This document shows positions 1-9,052 of a DNA stretch of 64,000 nt, in pieces (within the stretch, counting starts at the first letter, position 1; every line of letters begins with the position of its first letter). Origin of the DNA: Jiella endophytica (GTDB lineage Bacteria; Pseudomonadota; Alphaproteobacteria; Rhizobiales; Rhizobiaceae); assembly GCF_004519335.1 (NCBI RefSeq), contig NZ_SOZD01000006.1:298698-362697 (forward strand), written 5' to 3'. Position numbers and translations under genes: made by a program. The notes beneath the pieces are model-generated. The model was given only the letters and a program-made list of their open reading frames with translations, had not been told where the DNA came from and ran no database searches.

Positions 1-1
1 G

Positions 2-697
2 CTTGCGGCCGCCACCGTCAAGCGCCGGCTTGCCTTTCTGCGCGCGCTCTTTGCCTATGCCGAACGGCGTGGGCTGATCGACGCCTCGCCCTTCCGCAAG
101 GCCGAAATCTGCATTCGCTTGCCGAAGCGACTGCCGCGATGCCTGACCGCCGCCGAACTGCGCGCCCTGTTCGCCGCGCGGCGTGGCGGCCCGCGCGCCT
201 TGTCACTGGCGATCCTCCTGATGTTCACCACCGGCATGCGCGTCGGCGAACTCGTGCAGCTGCGCCGTGAAGACGTCGATCTCGACCGCCGCACGCTGCG
301 CGTTCGCGGCAAGGGCGACCGGGAACGTCAGGTCTATCTCACCAATGACGACGTCGTGCGCGAACTCTCCGCCCACATCGCGCTCACACCCGGCCGTTCA
401 CCCGGAGCACCGCTTCTGGCCGGCGCCGGCGCCCGGATCATCTCAACCGCCTGGATCCGCCGGCACCTGCGCCGCCTCGCCGAGCGCGCCGGCTTCCCCC
501 GCCGCATCACACCCCACATGCTCCGCCACTCGGCAGCGACCAGCCTCCTCGAAGCCGGCATCGACATGCGTTTCGTCCAGCGCCTGCTCGGCCACCGCTC
601 GATCTCGACCACCGAACTCTACACCCATGTCAGCGACGAACGGCTGAAACAGGCGGTGATGAGCGCGGACACGATGAGGATGGTTTCGGGCGGATAA
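2..697 (+). CDS. Tyrosine recombinase/integrase, 5' end outside window
   Basis: Site-specific DNA recombinase of the XerC/D-phage integrase family. The frame is open from base 2, so the protein begins before the window and only the end of the SAM-like core-binding domain and the whole catalytic domain are visible. Catalytic residues seen: Arg in TGMRVGEL, Lys in the beta-hairpin GKGDRERQ, His-x-x-Arg in HMLRHS, His in LLGHRS and the nucleophile Tyr in ELYTHV. All are present, so the enzyme looks active. The base composition is high-GC like the chromosome, unlike the genes that follow. The stop codon TAA (695-697) lies inside the 20-bp repeat at 690-709, and the next gene starts only 9 bases later. 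The likely role, an inference, is recombination at that repeat and its inverted partner at 2412-2431. It could also belong to a multi-recombinase element lying to the left. Confidence 0.9.
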   Translation, partial: LAAATVKRRLAFLRALFAYAERRGLIDASPFRKAEICIRLPKRLPRCLTAAELRALFAARRGGPRALSLAILLMFTTGMRVGELVQLRREDVDLDRRTLRVRGKGDRERQVYLTNDDVVRELSAHIALTPGRSPGAPLLAGAGARIISTAWIRRHLRRLAERAGFPRRITPHMLRHSAATSLLEAGIDMRFVQRLLGHRSISTTELYTHVSDERLKQAVMSADTMRMVSGG

Positions 698-709
698 CTC
701 GGAATTATG
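690..709 (+). repeat. Left copy of 20-bp perfect inverted repeat
   Basis: The sequence gcggataactcggaattatg matches the reverse complement of 2412-2431 at all 20 positions, and identity stops on both sides. It holds the integrase stop codon, a short GGA stretch that could act as a weak ribosome site, and at its right end the ATG of the methyltransferase gene. Within it ATAA and TTAT form a small dyad around the 7-base spacer ctcggaa. This resembles a tyrosine-recombinase core site with an asymmetric overlap region. Confidence 0.9.
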
Positions 710-1432
710 GCGCCCCGGATATCACTTGAACGAGTACAAAATCGGTATAACTCGCAGCGAGAAATTTGGGACCCGGAAGATTATTGGCACTTTCATCTGC
801 ATCGCAGCTACCACAGAATCCTAAATGAAAATAAAAATATATTTGAAGGCGGCGCAACACTAAATGCTGGCGGCGGCCAACACACATACTTCGATAATGA
901 CTCGCATATCATCACCTGTGATGTTGCACCGAGATCATTACGACATACACCGCGATCAGTCTGCGCAGACGTACACTACTTGCCGTTCGGCCCATCGGTT
1001 TTTGACGCCATCTACATGGTTGGCTCTGTCCTCAATTATTGCTCAGCGACCGAAGTTATAGGAGAACTGTATAAAACATTAAAGCCGGGCGGGTATATTG
1101 CATTCGATTTTGAACAAACGAATGCATTCGAACACATGGGAACAAACATTCAGCGAAAGGATCAATTCCTGCTGCAGACAGAGATACACGGGTCTGCAGA
1201 GAGCATCTGGCTCTACAACCGTGATTTAATATTGGCAATCCTCAAAGCATTCAATTTGCTCATTCTGAAAATATACTATATCCATGTTGCAACAAGCCTA
1301 CTTTACGGGCTAACAAAAAGCAACTACCTAACCCGCTTGGCATGCAACCTCGAGTTCTTTTCAGAAAGGATCCCATTAATCCAACGCAGAAGCTCAAGCG
1401 TTTTCATCATCGCGCAGAAAGTAGCGTTTTGA
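707..1432 (+). CDS. Class I SAM-dependent methyltransferase (cassette gene A)
   Basis: A 241-residue protein with a Methyltransf_11-like fold. The glycine-rich SAM loop reads LNAGGGQ (about 52-58), with a further acidic residue near 72, the motif ADVHYLPF (87-94) followed by FDAIYMVGSVLNY, and LKPGGYIAFDF (125-135). The substrate cannot be told. The ATG is inside the left inverted repeat, 9 bases after the integrase stop, so translation is probably coupled to the integrase message in this orientation. The codons are much more AT-rich than those of flanking chromosomal genes, which suggests acquisition from another source. Its 3' end overlaps the end of the opposing gene by 26 bases. Confidence 0.8.
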   Translation: MAPRISLERVQNRYNSQREIWDPEDYWHFHLHRSYHRILNENKNIFEGGATLNAGGGQHTYFDNDSHIITCDVAPRSLRHTPRSVCADVHYLPFGPSVFDAIYMVGSVLNYCSATEVIGELYKTLKPGGYIAFDFEQTNAFEHMGTNIQRKDQFLLQTEIHGSAESIWLYNRDLILAILKAFNLLILKIYYIHVATSLLYGLTKSNYLTRLACNLEFFSERIPLIQRRSSSVFIIAQKVAF

Positions 1433-2414
1433 CGATTTCGCCAGCTTTGGCCGCAAGTGTAATTTTCTGAGGAAGCGCTATCGATAATATCAAAAGGTAT
1501 GTTATCACAGAGGAAGAAAATAGTAATATTGTATCACTCACACTTAAATCCCCATAACTCGCAGATATAAACATAGATCCAGCTATAAGAAAAACAATTA
1601 CAACATTGAATAATGTAAAATAAATCGATGGAAACGTCGGATCTGTGTTTTTACTCTCCTGTTCAACCGTAGTATTGGGTCGAATACTCCCATTCATCTT
1701 TATATAAGGTGATTTTCGCACTTCAATTTCTATCTGAGTGAGTTTGTTAATTAACTTTTCTTTATATTGTTCTGAATTGTTTCTATATATCGAAAACCAG
1801 GAATTATAGTGATCATCAAATATTGATTTAACTATACGAATATAGCGTTGCCCTTCTAACTGTTCGGATTGATCCGCAGATAATACCATTAAAACAGCAT
1901 CGCGCCATTGATCTGGGTGATCAATTTCTAAAGAAGGTTGATAGTACGGCGCATGTGTTGACTTAAAGCCTTGCAGCTGCAGCATACGGAACCAGTAGCG
2001 ATTATCAGTATCTCTTGTTGATCCATCCGGATTGTACAAAAGCTCCGTAACAACATAAGATGGCGCCCATGTATTCTGAACAAAACCGCATATCATCTCA
2101 AGAAATGTGAAATAAGCGGCGTTTGAACTGTCCGGGGGTGCTACACAAAGATAGTCAATGATTGCTACGTCGGAGCTAGCTATATAGCGTAGCTCGCCAA
2201 ACCCGCATACGCGATCATTTATCTTTAGCGCAAAGAAATGCAATCCGTGCGAATTGTGAGGTGATTCACTGATCCAGCTTCGAATTTCGCTAGTTTTCGT
2301 GCGCTCGTATGGCGGAGTGGACTGGGCATAGATGGCTAATGCCGTCTCCGTCATACTAGTATCGGTCTGCGAGTCGATAGGGGATATTTCGAATCTAACA
2401 ACTCCATAGGTCAT
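1407..2414 (-). CDS. GNAT-like protein with two C-terminal membrane helices (cassette gene B)
   Basis: A 335-residue protein. Residues of about 15-165 read like a GNAT acyltransferase fold: strands around HFFALKINDRVCGFGELRY, then IIDYLCVAPPDSSNAAYFTF at the position of the acetyl-CoA pyrophosphate loop, and a late segment LQLQGFKSTHAPYYQPSLE typical of the last GNAT strands. The pyrophosphate-loop residues are not the classic R/Q-x-x-G-x-G/A, so catalysis is uncertain. Residues of about 264-286 and 295-314 are two hydrophobic helices with a short loop, placing the protein in a membrane. AT-rich codons match gene A and not the chromosome. The ATG (2412-2414) is inside the right inverted repeat. 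In the present orientation it points away from the integrase. I know of no characterised homologue with this arrangement. Confidence 0.7.
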   Translation of the reverse strand: MTYGVVRFEISPIDSQTDTSMTETALAIYAQSTPPYERTKTSEIRSWISESPHNSHGLHFFALKINDRVCGFGELRYIASSDVAIIDYLCVAPPDSSNAAYFTFLEMICGFVQNTWAPSYVVTELLYNPDGSTRDTDNRYWFRMLQLQGFKSTHAPYYQPSLEIDHPDQWRDAVLMVLSADQSEQLEGQRYIRIVKSIFDDHYNSWFSIYRNNSEQYKEKLINKLTQIEIEVRKSPYIKMNGSIRPNTTVEQESKNTDPTFPSIYFTLFNVVIVFLIAGSMFISASYGDLSVSDTILLFSSSVITYLLILSIALPQKITLAAKAGEIVKTLLSAR

Positions 2415-2431
2415 AATTCCGAGTTATCCGC
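2412..2431 (-). repeat. Right copy of 20-bp perfect inverted repeat
   Basis: Reverse complement of 690-709 over all 20 bases. Its inner end supplies the ATG of gene B. Outside it lie about 80 bases of ordinary intergenic DNA before the end of the acetoacetyl-CoA synthetase gene, with a small hairpin of GCACA/TGTGC near 2459-2476 and no second recombinase. Confidence 0.9.
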
Positions 2432-2513
2432 TCGTTGAACCTGCGGATGCATATTATCGCACACGTCGAAATGTGCAACGGACACACCTTACGGCTATGG
2501 GGGCTGCGTCTTT

Positions 2514-4466
<1,953 letters not shown>

Positions 4467-4816
4467 TTTCACGCCTCCCGAAAACCGCCTTGCTGGTGCC
4501 ATACCCATGTAACAAAGGCAACGAAGCCGTCGATCCCCCTGACGGTCCGTCGCCGGGGGATATCGCCTCGCCGCCACCGCCGGTGGCTTTCGCAAAGCAC
4601 GGCGCGCCGCTACCTAGTGGAGCGAATTCGACATTTGAGTCCCGGCCGATATGGGCTTCGCATCCAATGTCGAGTTCGAAAGTTCCACCAGAAACAGAGA
4701 TTTACCTGGTGGTTCTTTGATTCCGACATTTGCCGCGGGCCTGATAGAAGACGGACGCGGATGTCGGAATCGAGCCACTGGCGCGGAACGAGTCCATTTG
4801 GGGGAGAGCAAACGGC
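4467..4816. other. Divergent intergenic region with three stem-loops
   Basis: 350 bases between two divergent genes. Promoters for both must lie here, but none is clear by eye. The notable content is the hairpin cluster at 4623-4771, listed separately. No small gene is supported. Confidence 0.6.
4623..4771. repeat. Cluster of three inverted repeats, two of them related
   Basis: Hairpin 1 pairs cgaattcgacatt (4623-4635) with aatgtcgagttcg (4666-4678), 12 of 13 bases. Hairpin 2 pairs ccaccag (4686-4692) with ctggtgg (4706-4712). Hairpin 3 pairs gattccgacat (4719-4729) perfectly with atgtcggaatc (4761-4771). Hairpins 1 and 3 share the start GACATTTG and the later GGCC..GATA in their loops and are nearly equal in length, so they look like diverged copies of one palindromic element. 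This could be a REP-like intergenic repeat or an operator array. Confidence 0.6.
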
Positions 4817-6655
4817 GTGCGACCTGACTGGCCAGCCGAGACACCGGATGTGGAGGCCCCCTCCGCGAAAGCCAGCCGCTTGCGCCGCCGCTGGCTGACC
4901 GTCGCGCTCGCCGCGGTGGTGACGCTGGTGGTCGTCTTTGCCGCCATCCTGCCGGGCCTTGCCCTCGGCTCGGACACGGCGCGGGCGCTGGTCGTCGATC
5001 GGCTCGAGGCGCTGACCGGCCGGCATGTCTCGATCGACGGGCGCATCGAGTTCTCGGTGCTGCCGCGGGCCCGCCTCAGCCTCGAACATGTCAGGCTCGG
5101 CGACGACGATGCCACCATCGACAATCTCGTCGCCAATTTCAGCCTGTTCGACGTCATCGCCGGCGACGGCGACATCTCGCGGCTGGTGCTGGTGCGTCCC
5201 GAATGGCGCGTTGCCGGCGACACCGCGGAAGCGAGCGCCATTGCAGCCGGCACCGGCAACGGCCTCCTCAACGGCGTCCACACGCTTTTGTCGCGGATGG
5301 ACGGCATCCGCGCCGTCGAGATCCGCGACGGGCTGTTCCGGCCGGCCGGGCCAGGCTTTGCCGGCCCGCGAGGCATCAGCAACGCCAACATCCAGATCGC
5401 CCAGTCCGCCTCCACCGACACGCTCAGCCTTTCCGGCGGCTTCGTCTGGAACGGCCAACCGAGCACCGTCGACCTCGAGATCAATGCCGATGCGCCGCTG
5501 AAGAACGGCGGCAACAGCAATGTCGATGTCTCGATCGATTCCCCGGCGCTCGCCGCGAATTTCTCCGGCACGGTCCATCTCGACGATTTTCGCGAGGCAC
5601 ACGGACGCCTCAGCATCTCGGCCCAGTCCTTCACCCGGGCGATCGAGTGGCTGTTTGCCCCCGGCATAAGGGTGCCCGAACTCGGCGTCGTCGATCTTGC
5701 GGGCGACCTCTTTCTCGAAGGCGACAGCGCCGAGCTGCGCGAGGCGAGCCTGCGGCTCGGTGCCTCGGAGGGCCGCGGGGCGATGGAAGCGCGGCTCGAC
5801 GGCGACCTTCCCGTCGTCGGCGGCACGCTCGCCTTCAACGACCTCAATCTGACGCCGATCGCCCGCTCGATCGCGCCCTATCCCCGCAATGCGCTCGATT
5901 TCGAGCGTCCGCTGGCGATCGATTTCGCCAAGGCGATGCAGATGGAGATCCGGCTGTCGGCAAGCGAGCTGATGCTCGGCTCGGTGCCCTTCCAGGATGT
6001 CGCGGCGGTGGTCAGCGTCGGCGGCGGCATCGCCAAGCTCGACGTCGGCGACGCGGCGATGTTCGGCGGCAGGGGCCAGGCGGCGATCACCGTCGACGGG
6101 CGGAACGGCGAACCGACGGTCGAGGGCTGGATCAGCGCCAGCGGCCTCGACACCGCCAGCATGATGCAGGATCTTGCGATCGGCTCGATCAGCCTGACAG
6201 GGCGCTCATCGGTCCGCGCCAAGCTCGACGCGCCGGCGAGCAACTGGCGGGCGGTTCTCACCGGGCTGAGGATCGAGGCGAATTTCGATGCGAGGAACGG
6301 CCAGATCGCGGGCTTCGACCCGCGTGTCTTCGCCGAGCCCGGCGCCCGGCCGCTGGTGGCGGGTACCGGCAGCGGCTCGATCCCCTTCACCACCCTCGAC
6401 GCGAAGATGGCTGTCGCCGGCACCGATCTCGATCTCGACAAGGTGACGATCCGCAACGACGCCGGCCTCCTGACCGCCAGCGGCCGCTATTTCGCCAAGA
6501 CCAACGAGGTCGACGTGACCGGCGACTTCGAGGCCGGCGAAGCGCAGGTCGCCGAGGCGAGCGGCGTTTCACCGCAGGCCCAAAGGGTCGGTTTCAAGAT
6601 GAAGGGCGAGTGGCCGAACCCGAACGTGACGACCGCGCCGTCCCTTTCCCAGTGA
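4817..6655 (+). CDS. AsmA family protein
   Basis: A 612-residue membrane-anchored periplasmic protein of the AsmA/TamB-like group, which in other bacteria is linked to outer-membrane assembly and phospholipid transport. A single N-terminal membrane helix (about 27-47, WLTVALAAVVTLVVVFAAIL) follows an arginine-rich cytoplasmic stretch. It is followed by the typical start of the periplasmic part (LTGRHVSIDGRIEFSVLP...LSLEHVRLGD, two segments) and long beta-rich AsmA repeats to the C terminus. The GTG start at 4817 has GGGGGAGAG about 10 bases upstream. There is no co-directional partner with tight spacing. Precise function is unknown. Confidence 0.85.
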   Translation: MRPDWPAETPDVEAPSAKASRLRRRWLTVALAAVVTLVVVFAAILPGLALGSDTARALVVDRLEALTGRHVSIDGRIEFSVLPRARLSLEHVRLGDDDATIDNLVANFSLFDVIAGDGDISRLVLVRPEWRVAGDTAEASAIAAGTGNGLLNGVHTLLSRMDGIRAVEIRDGLFRPAGPGFAGPRGISNANIQIAQSASTDTLSLSGGFVWNGQPSTVDLEINADAPLKNGGNSNVDVSIDSPALAANFSGTVHLDDFREAHGRLSISAQSFTRAIEWLFAPGIRVPELGVVDLAGDLFLEGDSAELREASLRLGASEGRGAMEARLDGDLPVVGGTLAFNDLNLTPIARSIAPYPRNALDFERPLAIDFAKAMQMEIRLSASELMLGSVPFQDVAAVVSVGGGIAKLDVGDAAMFGGRGQAAITVDGRNGEPTVEGWISASGLDTASMMQDLAIGSISLTGRSSVRAKLDAPASNWRAVLTGLRIEANFDARNGQIAGFDPRVFAEPGARPLVAGTGSGSIPFTTLDAKMAVAGTDLDLDKVTIRNDAGLLTASGRYFAKTNEVDVTGDFEAGEAQVAEASGVSPQAQRVGFKMKGEWPNPNVTTAPSLSQ

Positions 6656-6877
6656 ACCCTCCGGCGTTTCACCCGCGCCCCAGGCGCCCTGACGGACTGC
6701 CGCCGCAGGTTCGGCTCGCTCCAGCTCCGGGGCGCAATGTCGCCGCCAGCATCGACTGCCCGGAGCCAGCACGGCCGTCCGGCGGCACGATGCATGACGA
6801 TCGGCCAGAGCGTCGTTCCCGCGCCATTGCGGCGGTGCGGCAACTGGTAACCGATCGAGACGAGATCGCCTCATAAG

Positions 6878-8200
6878 ATGCAGCCTGCAAAACGAGATTG
6901 GCCCATGCCGCGCGCCGCAAACCCGCTCTTTCGTCCCCGCCTCTGCCGTTCGATCCCCGGCGGCGTCACACGGCTTGCCGCGTCCGTCGTGGTCACCGCC
7001 CTCCTTTGTGGCCCCGGAGCGGCACAGTCCGTCCTCAAGCTCGGCGGCACCGATGCTCCGCAGTCCGGCAGCGACACGAGCTGCGGCGCGGCGAAGTATC
7101 ACGCCGCCCTCGCGGCGATCCGCGACAGGGAATATCAGTCGATCAAGGAGGCCCGGGAGGACGCGGGCAAGCCCGACGAGAGCCTTCCCGGCCACCTCGT
7201 CTTCAATCCGATCGTCACGCCGAAGAGCGGCGACGCACGCCGGGCGCTGATCGCGGCGAACCAGCTGGCTCGCTCGCAGAACCGACCGGCCTGGCTCGCC
7301 AGCAAGGATTCCCGCTGGATCGTCGGCGAAGTCGGCAAGGAACTCGGCCGCTATCTCGGCCAGGAGGAGACGGAATATCTCTGCGGCGGCGTGCCGGACT
7401 ATCTCGACACGATGCGCAAATATCTCGCCCGGGCCGGCAGCGACGCGTCGTCACTCGACGACCTGAAGGCGGCGCAGGCGGCGGTCGCCTCGGACAGCAT
7501 TCTCGCAACCCTCCATGCGCTTCGCCCGGTGCCGCTGCCGACGGCAGCGCCGAGCTCGCCTCAGGCGCCGAGCGAGGCTCCGCCTACACCTGCCGCCGAG
7601 CTGCGGCCGGCGGTCGGCATCGCCGGCCGGGACCAGGTGGCTGCAGAAACACCGCCGGCGGCGGCCACCCCGGCGACGACCGGCGCAACCCAGACGGCAC
7701 TCGCCACCGATGCCGCGACAGCCTCCGACGCGTCCGCCAATGCCGGCGAGGACCCGGACCTGCCGCCGCTCAGCCAGCCGAAGCCGATCACGCTGGCCAG
7801 CGACGACGACCGCCTCGCCGCGCTCGACAGGCTGGTGGAAGCCGCGAAGCAAAGCGGAGCGCTGTCCGAAGACGTCGCTGCCGGGGCAGAAACGGCGGAC
7901 CAGGGCGACGCGGCTGCTGAGAGCCCGGCCACGCCCGACGCAGCCGCAGCGGGCGCAAACGGGCGGCCGGTCATCGCCCGGCTGGAGGAGCTTCGCCCGC
8001 TGGTCTACGGATCGCGGCCGGCGATCAGCGACCTTGCGGCGCGCCGCCAGCTGATCGACAGCTTCTCTTCGATCGAGGTGCTCGACTATCTCGACCACCG
8101 GCCAGCCGAGAGCGAGGACTCCGTCCCCGCTGCGATCGGCCGGACGATCGACGCGATCTCGACCGCCCATTCGCAAAGCTGCGGCTGCAGCAAGAACTGA
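6878..8200 (+). CDS. Secreted/periplasmic protein of unknown function
   Basis: 440 residues. A hydrophobic stretch of about 32-49 (RLAASVVVTALLCGPGAAQS) looks like a signal peptide ending at GAA/QS. The mature N-terminal part (to about 200) is globular and contains Cys residues (DTSCGAAKYHAA, EYLCGGVPDY). The middle (about 210-330) is Ala/Pro/Thr-rich low complexity. A short C-terminal globular part ends in a cysteine cluster, SCGCSKN. A later ATG at 6905 would shorten the N terminus and is equally plausible, since neither has a clear ribosome site. It is convergent with the pot operon. No family recognised. Confidence 0.7.
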   Translation: MQPAKRDWPMPRAANPLFRPRLCRSIPGGVTRLAASVVVTALLCGPGAAQSVLKLGGTDAPQSGSDTSCGAAKYHAALAAIRDREYQSIKEAREDAGKPDESLPGHLVFNPIVTPKSGDARRALIAANQLARSQNRPAWLASKDSRWIVGEVGKELGRYLGQEETEYLCGGVPDYLDTMRKYLARAGSDASSLDDLKAAQAAVASDSILATLHALRPVPLPTAAPSSPQAPSEAPPTPAAELRPAVGIAGRDQVAAETPPAAATPATTGATQTALATDAATASDASANAGEDPDLPPLSQPKPITLASDDDRLAALDRLVEAAKQSGALSEDVAAGAETADQGDAAAESPATPDAAAAGANGRPVIARLEELRPLVYGSRPAISDLAARRQLIDSFSSIEVLDYLDHRPAESEDSVPAAIGRTIDAISTAHSQSCGCSKN

Positions 8201-8233
8201 TCCGCAGCGGTCGCTCAGCAGCCGCCGGCCCGG

Positions 8234-9052
8234 TCAGCCCTCCGCGGCGAGGCGCTCGTCGCGGGCCTGGCGCACCATCCGGCGCCGGTTGATCAGCGTC
8301 GCCGCGACGACACCGACCGAGACGATCGCAATCAGGATCGTACAGACGGCGTTGATCTCCGGCGTCACGCCGAGCCGCACCTGGCTGTAGATCTTCATCG
8401 GCAGGGTCGTCGAGCCGGGCCCTGTGGTGAAGGAGGCGATGACGAGATCGTCCAGCGACAGGGTGAAGGCGAGCATCCAGCCGGCGATCACCGCCGGCCA
8501 GATCAGCGGCAGGGTGACGTGGAAGAGGGTCGCCGTTGGCGTCGCGCCGAGATCCATCGCGGCATCTTCCAGCGAACGGTCGAGGGAGCGCAGCCGCGAC
8601 TGCACGACGACGGCGACGAAGCACATCGACGTGCTGATATGGGCGAGCGTCACCGTCAGGAAGCCGCGGTCGAGATTGATCGCCACGAAGAACAGAAGCA
8701 GCGACAGGCCGGTGATCACCTCCGGCATCACCAGCGGCGCGTAGATCATCCCGGTCATCAGCGTACGACCGCGAAACCGCGTGTAGCGCGACAAGGCGAT
8801 CGCCGCCATGGTGCCGAGGACGGTGGCGACGCTCGCCGAGATCAGCGCCAGGCGCAGCGTCACCCAGGCGGCATCGATGAGACCGCGATTGTGCCAGAGC
8901 TCGCGGTACCAGACCGTCGAAAAGCCGGCCCACACCGTCACCAGCCGCGACTCGTTGAAGGAATAGACGACGAGCAGCGTGATCGGCAGATAGAGAAAGG
9001 TGAAGCCGAAGATCAGCGATACGAGGTTGAACTTCGTCAGCCGCCAGCCCAT
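8234..9052 (-). CDS. potI: Putrescine/spermidine-type ABC transporter permease PotI/PotC
   Basis: A 272-residue inner-membrane permease with about six membrane helices, beginning with the classic FNLVSLIFGFTFLYLPI...VYSFNES start. The cytoplasmic loop EDAAMDLGATPTATLFHVTLP is the EAA motif that docks on the ATPase. It is the last gene of the operon potF-potG-potH-potI. Its ATG overlaps the potH stop by one base (TGATG), so translation is coupled. By family it pairs with PotH to form the channel for polyamines or a related cation. Substrate specificity is inferred from overall similarity to the PotFGHI system. Confidence 0.88.
   Translation of the reverse strand: MGWRLTKFNLVSLIFGFTFLYLPITLLVVYSFNESRLVTVWAGFSTVWYRELWHNRGLIDAAWVTLRLALISASVATVLGTMAAIALSRYTRFRGRTLMTGMIYAPLVMPEVITGLSLLLFFVAINLDRGFLTVTLAHISTSMCFVAVVVQSRLRSLDRSLEDAAMDLGATPTATLFHVTLPLIWPAVIAGWMLAFTLSLDDLVIASFTTGPGSTTLPMKIYSQVRLGVTPEINAVCTILIAIVSVGVVAATLINRRRMVRQARDERLAAEG

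Larger units (their letters stand above)
690..2431. mobile_element. Candidate invertible two-gene cassette
   Basis: An AT-richer segment carries two converging genes whose 3' ends overlap by 26 bases. It is closed at both ends by the 20-bp inverted repeat and lies directly behind a tyrosine recombinase gene. Each gene's ATG forms the last three bases of one repeat copy. Inversion would therefore put the other gene in the same place behind the integrase without changing either coding sequence. I see no target-site duplication outside the repeats (left flank tttcgg, right flank tcgttg), which argues against a simple transposon. The repeats and gene layout are seen directly. That the segment actually inverts is inference. 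Confidence 0.6.

Noticed and set aside
690..2431. The inverted repeats as terminal repeats of a transposon or insertion sequence
   Set aside because: No transposase lies between them, no target-site duplication is visible outside them, and both repeat copies carry start codons of the cargo genes, which fits site-specific recombination better.
690..2431. Integron-type gene cassette with attC sites
   Set aside because: The repeats are in inverted, not direct, orientation, are only 20 bp, and the recombinase is an ordinary XerC/D-like enzyme as far as visible, with no integron-specific insert seen.
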